Source: JALYXI01 sp963795835
GTDB taxonomy: Bacteria; Acidobacteriota; Terriglobia; Bryobacterales; Bryobacteraceae
Direction: 5' to 3'
DNA length: 64,000 bases
Assembly (NCBI GenBank): GCA_963795835.1
Contig: CAWCJC010000012.1
Coordinates: 65,807-129,806, forward strand
Part shown: one piece after another, positions 9,002 through 18,947 of the stretch
Layout of the letters: each line of letters begins with the position of its first letter
How positions within the stretch are numbered: the stretch's first letter is position 1
Made by a program: the position numbers and the translations under genes
The notes under the pieces: model-generated
What the model saw: the letters and a program-made list of their open reading frames with translations, nothing else
Databases searched by the model: none
Told to the model about the DNA's origin: nothing

Positions 9002-10083
9002 CAGCCGCGCATTTCTTCGAACATGCGTTCGTATTGGCGCGTCACGACTTCCCAGTCGTAAAGCTTCCGCACACGCGTTTGGGCACGATTGCGATACTCC
9101 TCGCGCGTCCGCTCCGGCATCATCAGGACCTCTCTCATGCGTGCAATCAGGCCGGCTTCGTCTTCAAACGGCAGCCCCGCATCCCCGCAGACTTCAGCGT
9201 TCTCCGGCGTATTCCGGTAGAGAACCAGCGCCCCCTTGCCCATGGCTTCAATCAGCGCGGGATGAGTGCCGCCTACCTCGGTGGCATGGACATAGGCGAA
9301 GCAATGCGAGCCCAGCTCGTGGTAGCCCGCGCCATAAATGCCGCCCGGCATGATGATCCGGGGATCTTTGGTATCGCGGACCTGCCGGATATACTCCGCC
9401 GCATGAGGCGCGTCGCCAATCAACGCCAGCTTCTTCGCGGTGATCACCTGCTCAAAGGCCCGGCGCACTTGAAGAGCGTGATTTTCGGGCTCCATGCGGC
9501 TGACGTAAAGGAAGTACTCGCCGGCTTCCAGCCCTAATTTCCGGAGCGCGTCCTCTGTCGCCAGCTTCTCCGTCACCGCGCCGTAAGGAATAAACGTGCT
9601 CGCCTTACCGTAGCGCTCCAGGTAGTATTTTTCGATGACCTCGGCGTCGCTGACCATGCGGTCCGGAAGCACCGTAGCCAGGTACTCCGACATGCGATAC
9701 CAGGTTCGGGCCAACCAGTTCCACTTCTTGCGCTTACGCTCGATTCCGTCCACGTTCAAGGCCACAGGCAGCCCCCGCAACCGCGGCAGAACAAGGAAAA
9801 TCGCATTGGCGGCGTTGCAGTAAAGGGCCACGTTCGCGGGGTGAAACAGCAGATGCAGCGTGGAAAGAAACGTGTGGGTCAGAGTATCGAGATACTTGTT
9901 GTGGATGGTGGGGAGGAACTGCAGATCCACGCCGCGATAGGTTTTCGAGCGGTAGCGCTGGCGGCCATAGACGGTAACTTGATGGCCACGGGCCACCAGG
10001 CGGGTGGAGAGTTCTTCCGCGAAGGTTTCGAAACCGCCATAATTTGCGGGAATTCCGCGCGTGCCGAGAAGCGCGATGCGCAT
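9001..10083 (-). CDS. Glycosyltransferase with DUF1972/GT4 fold
   Basis: This is a 360-residue GT-B glycosyltransferase. The N-terminus (MRIALLGTRGIPANYGGFETFAEEL) is the DUF1972 signature found in rhamnosyl- and related transferases of polysaccharide loci. The C-terminal half has the GT4-type donor-site stretch ATEVGGTHPALIEAMGKGALVL, with the E-x7-E pattern contributed by the loop and EAMG. It has no signal peptide and is expected at the cytoplasmic face of the membrane. It lies in the minus-strand operon 8 bp after the preceding GT2 stop and overlaps the alr start. Donor and acceptor are unknown. Confidence 0.88.
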   Translation of the reverse strand: MRIALLGTRGIPANYGGFETFAEELSTRLVARGHQVTVYGRQRYRSKTYRGVDLQFLPTIHNKYLDTLTHTFLSTLHLLFHPANVALYCNAANAIFLVLPRLRGLPVALNVDGIERKRKKWNWLARTWYRMSEYLATVLPDRMVSDAEVIEKYYLERYGKASTFIPYGAVTEKLATEDALRKLGLEAGEYFLYVSRMEPENHALQVRRAFEQVITAKKLALIGDAPHAAEYIRQVRDTKDPRIIMPGGIYGAGYHELGSHCFAYVHATEVGGTHPALIEAMGKGALVLYRNTPENAEVCGDAGLPFEDEAGLIARMREVLMMPERTREEYRNRAQTRVRKLYDWEVVTRQYERMFEEMRG

Positions 10084-10091
10084 GGAGGTGC

Positions 10092-11141
10092 TTATTTGCT
10101 GGTCGGCTTGGGGCGGGCGGGCACGGCTGTAAATTTGCGGGGGGCGGGTTTCGCCACGGGTTCGAAATTAAACCAGCTTGCGATGTAATCGTTGTCGGCT
10201 CGTTGGCGTTGCAGGATCAGGCGGCGTTTGGCCAGCACGCGCTTATAGTTCTTTGCCAGGAACCAGAACGCTTTCAGCGAACTATGCTCCCACAGTACGC
10301 AGCAGGCGACAACGACAAGATCGCGGCCGGTAATTTGAACCCAGTTGCGGCGGTAGAGATCGCCGGAGATGTTCTTCATGCGGAGAAGAAAGCGATTCTT
10401 CACCGAATGCATATTGATTTCAGCCGGCAGGGCGCGGCGGTTACCGGGCAGAGCTTTGCGCACGTGATAGCCGCGGGCGTACGGAGCATAGATGCAGCGC
10501 CAGCCCAAAAGTTGGGCGCGCCAGGCAACGTCAGCATCTTCGCGGTAAACAAAAAAATCCGAATCGAAGAACTCGTCTTCAATGGAGATGTCGTCGATCA
10601 TCTCGCGCCGGTAGAGGGCTGCGGCGGCTGTGGCTCCAAAAACGTATTCGTACTGGCGGTAATGGCCGTTATCGATCTCGAGCGACCCGCGATCCAGGTG
10701 GCGGAGCGTAGGCGTGAAATAAATGCCGGTGGAATCGACGACGGGTTTTTCGGGAAAGTCGAAGCCGGAGCTCATGGTGAGCAGCTTGCCGCAAACCGTG
10801 CCGATCCGGGGATCTAGGTTCCCGGCGTGGACCAAGGCCTCGATGAAATCCGGAAGCAGGAGAACATCAGGGTTGAGGGTAAGGACCCAATCGGAATCGG
10901 AGAGGGCGATGGCTTGATTCTGGGCGGCCGCAAAGCCGATGTTCTCGTCGTTATAGATGATCCGGACGCGATCCTCGAAAGGTTCGAGAATGTCCGTGGT
11001 GCCGTCGGTGGAGCAATTATCGATAACGATGATGTCGAGAAAAGGGTATTTCTGATCGAGGACGGACTCGAGGCATCGTTTGATAAATCGGCCGCTATCG
11101 TAGGTAACGATGGTGACGGAAACAGAATCGTTGTTCGCCAT
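10092..11141 (-). CDS. GT2 glycosyltransferase, WbbL/rhamnosyltransferase-like
   Basis: This is a GT-A family 2 glycosyltransferase of 349 residues from the ATG at 11139-11141. A longer reading with an ATG at 11178-11180 would overlap the upstream gene by 35 bp, whereas the chosen start leaves a 4-bp gap. Visible motifs are SVTIVTYDSG at the N-terminus, VIDNCSTDGT, the metal site TLNPDV, and the base motif YREDADVAWR. The layout fits rhamnosyltransferases that build repeat units on a lipid carrier. The C-terminus is basic and carries a PARPKPTSK tail. It is one of three consecutive related GT2 genes, possibly from local duplication. Confidence 0.86.
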   Translation of the reverse strand: MANNDSVSVTIVTYDSGRFIKRCLESVLDQKYPFLDIIVIDNCSTDGTTDILEPFEDRVRIIYNDENIGFAAAQNQAIALSDSDWVLTLNPDVLLLPDFIEALVHAGNLDPRIGTVCGKLLTMSSGFDFPEKPVVDSTGIYFTPTLRHLDRGSLEIDNGHYRQYEYVFGATAAAALYRREMIDDISIEDEFFDSDFFVYREDADVAWRAQLLGWRCIYAPYARGYHVRKALPGNRRALPAEINMHSVKNRFLLRMKNISGDLYRRNWVQITGRDLVVVACCVLWEHSSLKAFWFLAKNYKRVLAKRRLILQRQRADNDYIASWFNFEPVAKPAPRKFTAVPARPKPTSK

Positions 11142-11145
11142 CGTC

Positions 11146-12066
11146 TTAAATCGGCGCTCCCGAAAAAGACCGAATTGCAAGTCGAGCCACTTCCTTCCAG
11201 ACTCCCGTCTCGCCGTTTTGTTTATGCCCGCTCAAAACATCTCCAAGATACCGGAGGCCGGCACCCATAACAACTGAGGCGCACACCAATTTCCGGCTAG
11301 GCGGCGAGAAGTGTTTCGACGCGTATCTCAGAAGATTACCATACCAGTACAAATGACGGATCTCTCGCGCCATGTTGAGGATAGAGTGCGATCCAGTATG
11401 TTTCGCCACCACTTCCGGGCTGAGCAGAATTGCCTTTCCTCTCTGCCTAAGGCGTGCGCAAAAATCGACATCTTCGAACCATAAAGGATAAAATCTTTCA
11501 TCGAATCCGCCAAGCTCCTCCCACTCGTCACGGCGGAACATAAAAAGGGCTCCCGCCGGCTGCTCCACCCGAATAGGGGCTGTTCCTCTCAGGTCCATAT
11601 CGAAGCAACGGAATCGCCAATTAACCGGGTTCCTCGGCAAAATCCGGTTCAGGCCTAAAACTTCGAAGCAGAGCGCAAGAGCACTCGGGAGCCGCCGGGC
11701 GGTAAACCCGAGTTGCGGGCGGCCAGACCCGTCCGTCAACAGGCCAGCCGCAGCCGCGACCCCGGGCTTTTTGCAAAGCGACCGCAGGGGTGCAATTCCT
11801 CCAGCTAAAACCGCGTCGGGATTAAGCAGGAGAATGAAATCTGCGCGTGACGCCGCGACTCCCTGGTTCACCGCCCCGGCAAAACCACGGTTGGTTGGGT
11901 TCGCGATCAGTTCCACGGGGTACCGCGCGGCGACCGCGACCGTCTCGTCTTGCGACGCGTTGTCGACCACCAAAATCTTGGCTCCGGTCAGGAGGGCCGC
12001 TTCTAGGCAGGCCCCGAGTTCCCGCGCGGAATTGTAGGTAACAATCACGATCGCGGTGTCATCCAC
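11146..12066 (-). CDS. GT2 glycosyltransferase
   Basis: This 306-residue GT-A glycosyltransferase has IVIVTYNSA, LVVDNASQDET, the metal-binding LLNPDA, and the base region LWFEDVDFCARLRQRG. It is of the WbbL-like group that transfers a deoxysugar to a lipid-linked acceptor, but the sugar cannot be predicted. The start at 12066 overlaps the stop of the upstream GT2 by 8 bp, and its stop is 4 bp from the next start, so the three GT2 genes are probably translationally coupled. Confidence 0.86.
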   Translation of the reverse strand: MDDTAIVIVTYNSARELGACLEAALLTGAKILVVDNASQDETVAVAARYPVELIANPTNRGFAGAVNQGVAASRADFILLLNPDAVLAGGIAPLRSLCKKPGVAAAAGLLTDGSGRPQLGFTARRLPSALALCFEVLGLNRILPRNPVNWRFRCFDMDLRGTAPIRVEQPAGALFMFRRDEWEELGGFDERFYPLWFEDVDFCARLRQRGKAILLSPEVVAKHTGSHSILNMAREIRHLYWYGNLLRYASKHFSPPSRKLVCASVVMGAGLRYLGDVLSGHKQNGETGVWKEVARLAIRSFSGAPI

Positions 12067-13030
12067 GCGCGCGCCCTGTGTCCTTCTGCCCCGTCAGCCG
12101 TGCGTACCAGCGCCAATAGGGATCGAAACCCGTTTCCGACTGAAGTTGAAAAATTTGCGCTTCCAGGGGCCCGGCGTCGATTGCGTTCGGTGCAAATTCC
12201 TGCCTTCGGAACCAGCCTTCCCGTTTGCCCTGGAGCCAGGCAAGTCCCGCGCCGTGCCGAAATGCCATTAAGCCCCAAAGACCCTGGCCGACAAGCAGAG
12301 TCCACCAACTTGACGCGAGATGTTTCCGTGCCAGGAAAACCTGGTTGCGTGACATGCGCCGGACGCTTTCGCGATTCCACCGGCCTAACGTGGCGCTGCC
12401 GTGATGAAAACAAAGGGCCATTGGATCGTAGAGCCCGGTCACTCTCTCGGCCACGCAACGCAACCCGAAATCAACGTCTTCCAGATAGGATTCAAAACGT
12501 TCATCGAGTGGCCCAATCTGCTTCCAAAGTTCGCGCCGTAACAGAACCGCGGTAAAAGAAGCCATGTCGATGGTGCGGCTGTTTTGAAAAGCGGGGTGGT
12601 CCGCAGGCGCTCCGCTCCCCGCGCGCCAGGGCATGCCCGCTCTGCTGACCAAATCCCAGCATCCATCGATCTTGTCCGGTTGGCGCAACGACAAAGCCCG
12701 CCCCGTCGCGAAGTATACAGAAGGCGTGGAAAAAGCTCCCTCCAGAACCGAGGCCCAATCGGGTGCAAGCTCGACATCGCTGTTCAGAACCGCGATCAGT
12801 TCGCCCCGTGACTCATCAACCCCGCGATTTACCCCCGCGGCAAATCCACGATTCTCCGCAAACCGAATGACCGTGGCCCCGCGATCCAAGGCCAAATCTC
12901 CCGCCCCATCCTGAGAGCCGTTGTCGACGACGATGACTTCGCCGAATGCGAGCGTCTGGCGATCCATCGTGTCAAACAGCCGTTCGAGTTTGTCCCGTCC
13001 GTTCCAAACCGGAATTACGGCTGAAATCAT
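12059..13030 (-). CDS. GT2 glycosyltransferase
   Basis: This 323-residue family 2 glycosyltransferase is read from the ATG at 13028-13030, which overlaps the TGA of the upstream gene (ATGA); an in-frame start further upstream at 13099 would reach 70 bp into that gene. It shows SAVIPVWNG, VVDNGSQDG, the metal site VLNSDV and the base region YLEDVDFGLRC. A short hydrophobic stretch (SSWWTLLVGQGLWGLMAF) near residue 240 may bind the membrane. It sits between the dolichol-phosphate-mannose-synthase-like gene and two more GT2 genes in a minus-strand operon. Confidence 0.86.
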   Translation of the reverse strand: MISAVIPVWNGRDKLERLFDTMDRQTLAFGEVIVVDNGSQDGAGDLALDRGATVIRFAENRGFAAGVNRGVDESRGELIAVLNSDVELAPDWASVLEGAFSTPSVYFATGRALSLRQPDKIDGCWDLVSRAGMPWRAGSGAPADHPAFQNSRTIDMASFTAVLLRRELWKQIGPLDERFESYLEDVDFGLRCVAERVTGLYDPMALCFHHGSATLGRWNRESVRRMSRNQVFLARKHLASSWWTLLVGQGLWGLMAFRHGAGLAWLQGKREGWFRRQEFAPNAIDAGPLEAQIFQLQSETGFDPYWRWYARLTGQKDTGRARG

Positions 13031-13716
13031 TGCTTCCACTGGCGGCGGGCAAACCGCTTGCGGAACAGAAAAATCAGGTTGTTCCAGCCGTCGCGCCAAG
13101 GGTTTAGCTTGATCTCGCCGGTGCGCGACGTGTAAAGAATGGAAATCTCGCCGAAACGCACCTTTGGGTTCAACAGTGCCTCAATCTTAATTTCTTCTGA
13201 AAAGGCCATGCCGTCCGCTTCGAGGCGCATCTCTTCCAGAATGCGGCGGCGGAATACCCACATTCCCGATTGCGAATCTTCCACCCACCGCAGAAAGAGA
13301 ATGGACATGGCGAGCGACAGAAGCAGGTTGCCACACTTATGTTTGAAGCTCATGGCGCGCGGGTCACGTACCGGGAAGCGGGAGGCGTTTAGGAAATCGA
13401 CTTCCAGGTGGAGAAACGCCTCAAGAAGATAAGAAATGCCGTTCACCGGATAGCTGTGGTCGCCGTCAAGAGTAATCATCAGGTCTCCGGTCGCAACGGA
13501 AAAACCCCGTTTGTAGGCGCGACCGTAACCCGGCTTCTGCTCCTTGATGACGATGGCGCCCATTTGTGCGGCCACTTCGGGTGTCCGATCCGTGGAATTG
13601 TTGTCCACCACAATGGTTTCATCTACAAAATCCGGGATGTCGCGCAGCACCAGTTGAATACCCTCCTCCTCATTCAGGCAAGGGATGATGACGGTGATTC
13701 GGTTGCCTTTATACAT
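13027..13716 (-). CDS. GT2, dolichyl-phosphate mannose synthase-like
   Basis: This 229-residue GT2 resembles DPM1/polyprenol-phosphate glycosyltransferases: ITVIIPCLNEEEGI at the N-terminus, VVDNNSTDRT, the acidic site LDGDHSYP, and a C-terminal WRDGWNNLIFLFRKRFA. Enzymes of this kind load a sugar on polyprenyl phosphate, which GT-C transferases then use at the periplasmic face; a GT-C candidate lies at 18935-20461. It lacks a C-terminal membrane domain. It is the first gene of the run DPM-like, GT2, GT2, GT2, GT4, alr, and faces a secreted-protein gene across a 35-bp divergent gap. Confidence 0.87.
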   Translation of the reverse strand: MYKGNRITVIIPCLNEEEGIQLVLRDIPDFVDETIVVDNNSTDRTPEVAAQMGAIVIKEQKPGYGRAYKRGFSVATGDLMITLDGDHSYPVNGISYLLEAFLHLEVDFLNASRFPVRDPRAMSFKHKCGNLLLSLAMSILFLRWVEDSQSGMWVFRRRILEEMRLEADGMAFSEEIKIEALLNPKVRFGEISILYTSRTGEIKLNPWRDGWNNLIFLFRKRFARRQWKQ

Positions 13717-13751
13717 TCGCGGTTCGGTCCGGCTGTATCATCGTAATTGTT

Positions 13752-14279
13752 ATGAAGGCAAAGTTAGTTGCTCTGGTCTGCTTCGGCGCAGTGATGCCCG
13801 CGCTGGTGTGCGCCGCCGAACTGAAGGATGTGAAGTCCGTCTACCTGTATCCCATGGCGGGAGGTCTCGATCAACATCTGGCGAATATGCTGACCAAAGA
13901 ACACGTCTTCCGCGTGGTTTCCGACCCGAAACTTGCCGATGCGTTGTTTACCGAGCAACTAGGCCAGCCCTTCGAGTACCGCGTGGACCACATCAAGAGG
14001 GAGCCCGCCCCAGCGCCGACCCCCGTTGCCACTTCACCGGCCGTGCAGCCCGCCCCACCGGTAAGCCTGGCAGCAGCGCCCGCTGAAACCGAGCCGCATG
14101 GATCCAGCTTTTCGCGCGGAAAAGGCACAATCTTTTTGGTCGATTCGAAATCGCGCCAGGTAGTTTGGTCCGATTATCGCCATCCTAAGAACTCGAGTTC
14201 GCACGAATTAGAAAGAACTGCAAAGAAGCTGGCCGACGATATTACGAAGACGCTCGCTCCGCCTCCAAACCAGAAGTAA
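13752..14279 (+). CDS. Secreted protein of unknown function
   Basis: I do not recognise a named family. The 175-residue product has a signal peptide (MKAKLVALVCFGAVMPALVCAA, cleavage near residue 22) and a small globular part that begins LKDVKSVYLYPMAGGLDQHLA and asks for a nucleophile-free alpha/beta fold. A Pro/Ala-rich linker (about 78-113) follows, then a second block (GTIFLVDSKSRQVVWSDYRHP) and a C-terminal helix. This two-block pattern resembles small acidobacterial periplasmic proteins of the DUF4136/LpoB-like sort, but that is only an impression. It stands alone between the glycosyltransferase operon and the ligase gene. Confidence 0.75.
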   Translation: MKAKLVALVCFGAVMPALVCAAELKDVKSVYLYPMAGGLDQHLANMLTKEHVFRVVSDPKLADALFTEQLGQPFEYRVDHIKREPAPAPTPVATSPAVQPAPPVSLAAAPAETEPHGSSFSRGKGTIFLVDSKSRQVVWSDYRHPKNSSSHELERTAKKLADDITKTLAPPPNQK

Positions 14280-14353
14280 TATTACTCAGTACGGTGGAGG
14301 TTATCTGCCGGTTATCGGGGCGATGATACCATTGAGATTCTCGTACTTTTTCG

Positions 14354-15796
14354 ATGGAAGCTCAAAACCTCAGGAACCGGTTCATTCCAAAGACACTTGT
14401 ACCAGTGGTGCAACCCTATGGAAGCGCTCCAACGTTTCAAGCCACTGGAGTTTCCGGTCCCGAAAACACCTTTGCGGCGGCCTATGGCATCGGGGTTGTC
14501 TATCTTTTTTTCTTATTCAGCCACGCCTCGGAATTTATTGATACTACCGGAAGGCTGCACATGGTGGTTTTCGTCGCGCTGCTTGCCGCGATTGCAGCAA
14601 TTGCCTCGGGCAAAATCCCTAGCCTGTTTGAGTCGAAAGCCGGGCTGACACTTTCCCTTTTCACTGTGTTCCTCATCCTGAGTATCCCTTTCAGCTCTTG
14701 GAAAGGGGGCAGTTTTCACAGTTTCCTCGATTCGTGGTGGAAGTCGTACATTGCTTTCTTCCTGGTGGGCTCGCTCATCTTCACCGCCCAGCAAATGCGG
14801 AAATCGCTCTTTGTGCTGGGTCTGGGGACTATCGGAATTATATATTTCTCCTTCAAGGCCACAAAGATGAACGATGATGGCCGGCTCTCGGTAGAATACG
14901 GCAGCCTGGGCAATTCAAACGATCTCGCCGGCGCGTTGCTAATGGGATTGCCGTTTCTGCTTTATGTTGTTCTGGATAAGAAGCGCTCGGCTCTGATTCG
15001 CCTGATCTTCTCAGGACTAACCTGCGTTCTTCTATTGGTTGTTTTCAAAACGGGGTCCCGGTCCGGCTTAATCGCGATGGCGGTCATGGCCGCGCTGGTT
15101 TTTTTTAAAACCAGCGCTGGCAACAAACTGAAAATCGTGGTCGTCTGCGCAGTCGCCGCCGCGATTCTTCCTCTGGTCGCCGGCAATGCTCTGATGGCCC
15201 GTTACAAAACTATGTTTCAGACTTCCGTTACCGCCGGCATGTCTGACGATGTAGCTTCGGCCGTGGAGTCCACTCAGGCACGAAGACAACTGATTTATAA
15301 CGCCATTGAACTTACTTTGCGGCACCCGGTTTTTGGGGTCGGCCTGGGAAACTTCTCCAATCAAAGCGCCGAGCTTGAGATATCGAAGGGACATCAGCCA
15401 CTTTGGTTCACTTCTCACGATATTTATCTTCTGGTGTCATCGGAAACGGGAGTGGTGGGGATTGTGCTTTATATGGCAACGATCATTTTTACTTTCGCGA
15501 GCCTGGTCAGAATCGAACGCGCCGCTAAGCGGGAAGCAGGGCTGGAGGATCTCGCCAACATGGCCTTTTGTATCTTGATGGGACTGGTTGCGTTTGCCTC
15601 GAGTGGCGTGTTCAGCACGAATGCCTACACAGCGCAGTTACCTTTGCTGGCGGGGCTCGCCGCGGCTCTGGACCGGATTGCCAGACCCATCCTGGTACAG
15701 GCGGAAGCGCGGCGGCTGGAGCACTTCCGTCAATCCATTCCGGTGAAGCCCAGTAAATACGCACAAGTCGCTACTTCGGCTTTTTCTGTTCGTTAG
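14354..15796 (+). CDS. O-antigen ligase / Wzy-type polymerase family membrane protein
   Basis: This 480-residue protein has roughly ten to twelve membrane helices starting near residue 44, and a large periplasmic loop with the family pattern HPVFGVGLGNFSNQSAE (about 318-334) followed by SHDIYLLVSSETGVVG, as in O-antigen ligase/PF04932 proteins. GSLGNSNDLAGALLMGLPFLLY is also typical. The family joins or polymerises lipid-linked glycans on the periplasmic side; some members act as O-glycosylation ligases beside exosortases. The stop lies 4 bp before the amidotransferase start, so the two are probably co-transcribed. No clear Shine-Dalgarno sequence precedes the ATG. Ligase versus polymerase cannot be decided here. 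Confidence 0.85.
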   Translation: MEAQNLRNRFIPKTLVPVVQPYGSAPTFQATGVSGPENTFAAAYGIGVVYLFFLFSHASEFIDTTGRLHMVVFVALLAAIAAIASGKIPSLFESKAGLTLSLFTVFLILSIPFSSWKGGSFHSFLDSWWKSYIAFFLVGSLIFTAQQMRKSLFVLGLGTIGIIYFSFKATKMNDDGRLSVEYGSLGNSNDLAGALLMGLPFLLYVVLDKKRSALIRLIFSGLTCVLLLVVFKTGSRSGLIAMAVMAALVFFKTSAGNKLKIVVVCAVAAAILPLVAGNALMARYKTMFQTSVTAGMSDDVASAVESTQARRQLIYNAIELTLRHPVFGVGLGNFSNQSAELEISKGHQPLWFTSHDIYLLVSSETGVVGIVLYMATIIFTFASLVRIERAAKREAGLEDLANMAFCILMGLVAFASSGVFSTNAYTAQLPLLAGLAAALDRIARPILVQAEARRLEHFRQSIPVKPSKYAQVATSAFSVR

Positions 15797-15799
15797 CTC

Positions 15800-17744
15800 A
15801 TGTGCGGAATCGCCGGCTTTTTCACCCGTGATCGCGGCATAGATCCCGCGATTCAACAGCGCACCGTCAAAGCCATGACGGATGTCATCTCCCATCGTGG
15901 GCCGGATGACCAGGGTTTCTTCACTGCCCCGGGTGTCGCATTAGGGCATCGCCGGCTCAGCATCATTGACGTCTCCAGCCACGGCCATCAGCCGATGTTC
16001 AATGAGACGGGCGATCTCGCGATCATCTACAACGGCGAAGTCTATAACCATGGCGATCTCCGTCCGGCGCTCGAAGCGGCCGGCCATGTTTATAGATCCC
16101 ATTGCGACACGGAAACAATAATCCACTCCTACGAACAGCACGGCCCGGATTGCGTGCGGCAGTTTCGGGGCATGTTCTCGTTTCGCGATTTACGACGCGA
16201 AAACCGGGACTCTTTTCTGCGCTCGCGATCGACTGGGCATCAAACCGCTTTACTACTACTTCGATGGACAGGTATTTGTCTTCGGATCGGAGATCAAAGC
16301 CCTTTTGGAGCATCCTTCGGTTTCTGCCCGCCTGGATTCCCGCCAGATCCCCGAGTATCTCTCGTTCGGTTATTTGAGCGGTGAAGAAACCTTGTTCCAG
16401 GGTATTCGCAAGTTGATGCCCGGCCATACGCTCACCCTTTCCCGTGATGGTTTCGAGCCGCAGATTCGCCAATACTGGGAGCTGCCCACAGCGCAAACCG
16501 CTGAGACACGCCCGGATGCCGAATGGATTCGGGACTGCCGCGAGCGCCTGGAGCAAGCGGTCCGCTTGCGCCTGATGAGCGATGTTCCGCTCGGGATGTT
16601 CTTAAGCGGCGGCGTGGACTCAAGCGCCATCGCCGCTCTGATGCAGCGCATGGTGGGCGAACCGGTTAAGACCTTCGCTGTCGGATATCGGGAAGCGGAA
16701 TTCAGCGAGCTCGATTACGCTCGCCATGTAGCCGGCCAGATTGGAACGGATCATCACGAGATCGTAATCGGGATGGAAGATTTCTTCAACACGCTTCCCG
16801 AACTGATCTGGCATGAAGACGAACCAATCAGCTGGCCGTCCAGCGTCTCGCTGTATCACGTGTCGGAGCTTGCGGCCAAAAAGGTGAAAGTCGTCTTAAC
16901 CGGTGAGGGCAGTGACGAATTGTTTGCCGGCTATGGCCGATATCGTTATCAACTGATGAGCCAGGCGCAGATGCAAACCTACGGCAGGGTTCCGGAAGGG
17001 ATTCGCTCATCCATCCGCAAGCAGATTGCCACTTCGCCGCTGCTGGGAGCGAACTTGCGGCGCAAGCTGAAACACACGGTGCTGGGCCGCAGCGGCTCGC
17101 TCCAATCGCTTTATCTCGAAAACTTTTACGGTGCCTTCTCCGCGAAGGATGTTGAACAGCTTCTGGGCGCGGGCGCCGATACCAGCGCCGCCTACGCCAC
17201 ATTCACGAAGTGGTTTGAAAGCGTGCCCGGATTGCCCTATTTGGAGCGCCTCCTCTACGCCGACAAGAAGACCTATCTCGTCGAACTCCTAATGAAGCAG
17301 GACCAGATGAGCATGGCCTCCTCGATTGAGAGCCGAGTGCCGTTCCTTGACCATCCCTTCGTCGAGTTTGCATCGCAAATCCCCCCGAACTTGAAGCTGC
17401 GCGGCAAAGTGGGGAAATACATTCTCAAAGAAGCAATTGCGGATCTGCTTCCCGCCTCCATCATCCACCGCAAGAAGATGGGCTTTCCCACGCCGCTCAA
17501 ACAATGGCTGCTTGACCCTTCTGCCGCCTCTCTTTACGATTTCCTGCTCGAAAAGGACTCGCTGCTAGCCGAGCACCTGGATCGGACGGCCCTCACTCAG
17601 CTTTTGGCCCGTCACAGAAACGGCAGCGAAGACGCCACGGACCGGATCTGGAATCTGCTCAATCTCCAATTGTGGGGCGACATCTTCCTGCGCGGCCGCC
17701 GGGCCCGCTGGGCGGAAGGCATGTTCCCCGCAGTGGCAGCCTGA
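15800..17744 (+). CDS. AsnB-like glutamine amidotransferase, polysaccharide-associated (frameshifted)
   Basis: This is an asparagine synthase-type amidotransferase of about 647 residues after one frame break is repaired. The mature N-terminus is Cys2 (MCGIAGFFTRD), the glutaminase nucleophile; SHRGPDDQG, RRLSIID and YNGEVYNH follow. The synthetase half has the PP-loop LSGGVDSSAIAALM and the GEGSDELFAGYGRY motif. The break is an extra C near 16184: removing it turns FSF-RDLRR into FSFAIYDAKTGTLFCARDR, the expected family sequence. The length and setting match exosortase-linked amidotransferases that amidate sugars or surface proteins, rather than the housekeeping enzyme. It starts 4 bp after the ligase and ends 4 bp before the next glycosyltransferase. 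Confidence 0.88.
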
Positions 17745-17748
17745 CCCA

Positions 17749-18947
17749 ATGAAAATTTTATGGGTCAAAACGGACTTCCTCCATCCGACCAATCGCGGGC
17801 GGGCAGATCCGCACGCTCGAAACACTGCGTCAACTGCATAAGAATAACGAAGTCCACTACATCGCCTACGACAATCCGTCGGAGCCGGAAGGCGTTCGCC
17901 GCGCGCCGGAGTATTCTTCGTTCGCTTATCCGATCAACCGCCCGATTCCCAGCCGCGGCACACCAAGGTTTTTTGGCCAGCTTGCCCGCAATCTGGTTTC
18001 GCCGCTGCCCTTGGCCGTGGGGCGCTATGTTTCGGCTGAAATGCGCAGCAAGCTGCTTTCACTGACCACCGCGCACCGTTTCGATTGCGTGGTCTGCGAT
18101 TTTCTCTCCGTCGCGCCGAACCTGCCGAATCTGTCGCGTTCCGTCCTGTTCCAGCACAATGTGGAGACCGTAATTTGGCGGCGTCATGCCGAACATGCGG
18201 GTTCCGCCGCTCGGAAAGCGTATTTCAAACTGCAGGCTGAGCGCATGTTCCGGTATGAGCGCGAAGCCTGCCGTGAGGCCGCACACGTGATCGCCGTCTC
18301 CGAGCAGGATGCCTCTGAGATGCGTACGCTGTTCGGCGTGACCCGTGTTTCTCCCGTCTCGACGGGTGTCGACCTCGATTACTTCGCTGCGCCCGCAAAC
18401 TCCTCCACCGCCGACTCGATTGTCTTTGTCGGCGCAATGGACTGGCTGCCGAATATCGATGGCGCTCGCTGGTTCACCACGGAAGTGTTGCCTCTCATCC
18501 GGCTGAAGCGTCCACGAACCAGGCTGATCCTGGCGGGCCGCTCCCCGGTCCCGGAACTCTTGGCGCCTGCCCGCCTCGGATCCGCTGATTGAAGTAACCG
18601 GCACCGTCCCCGACGTGCGCCCGTATCTGTGGAATGCCGCCATTTCCGTTGTGCCACTGCGCATCGGCGGCGGAACGCGCTTGAAAATCTACGAAGCCAT
18701 GGCGGCGGGCGTTCCCGTCGTCGCAACCACCGTAGGGGCGGAGGGCCTGGCCGTTACCTCCGGACGCGACATCGCACTGGCCGATACGCCCGAAGCCTTT
18801 GCCGCGCGCTGCCTGGAGCTGCTCGATTCGCCGGAGCGTGCGGCCAGGCAAGCCTCTTCCGCGCTCGCGCTGGTGACGGAGCGCTTCTCCTGGGCGCAGG
18901 TGGGCCGCCATTTCGAATCGATTCTGGAATCTGCATGCGCCGCTTAA
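17749..18947 (+). CDS. GT4 glycosyltransferase (two frameshifts)
   Basis: This reconstructs to a GT-B glycosyltransferase of about 398 residues. The ATG at 17749 starts MKILWVKTDFLHPTNRG; an extra G near 17797-17803 breaks the frame, which resumes as GGQIRTLETLRQLHKNNEV. A second +1 break lies near 18565-18580, between AGRSPVPELL and SDPLIEVTGTVPDVRPYL. The donor site is visible as IGGGTRLKIYEAMAAGVPVV. The opening resembles the Stp-type sugar transferases found in PEP-CTERM/exosortase loci. The gene starts 4 bp after the amidotransferase stop and overlaps the next gene by 13 bp. Confidence 0.82.
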
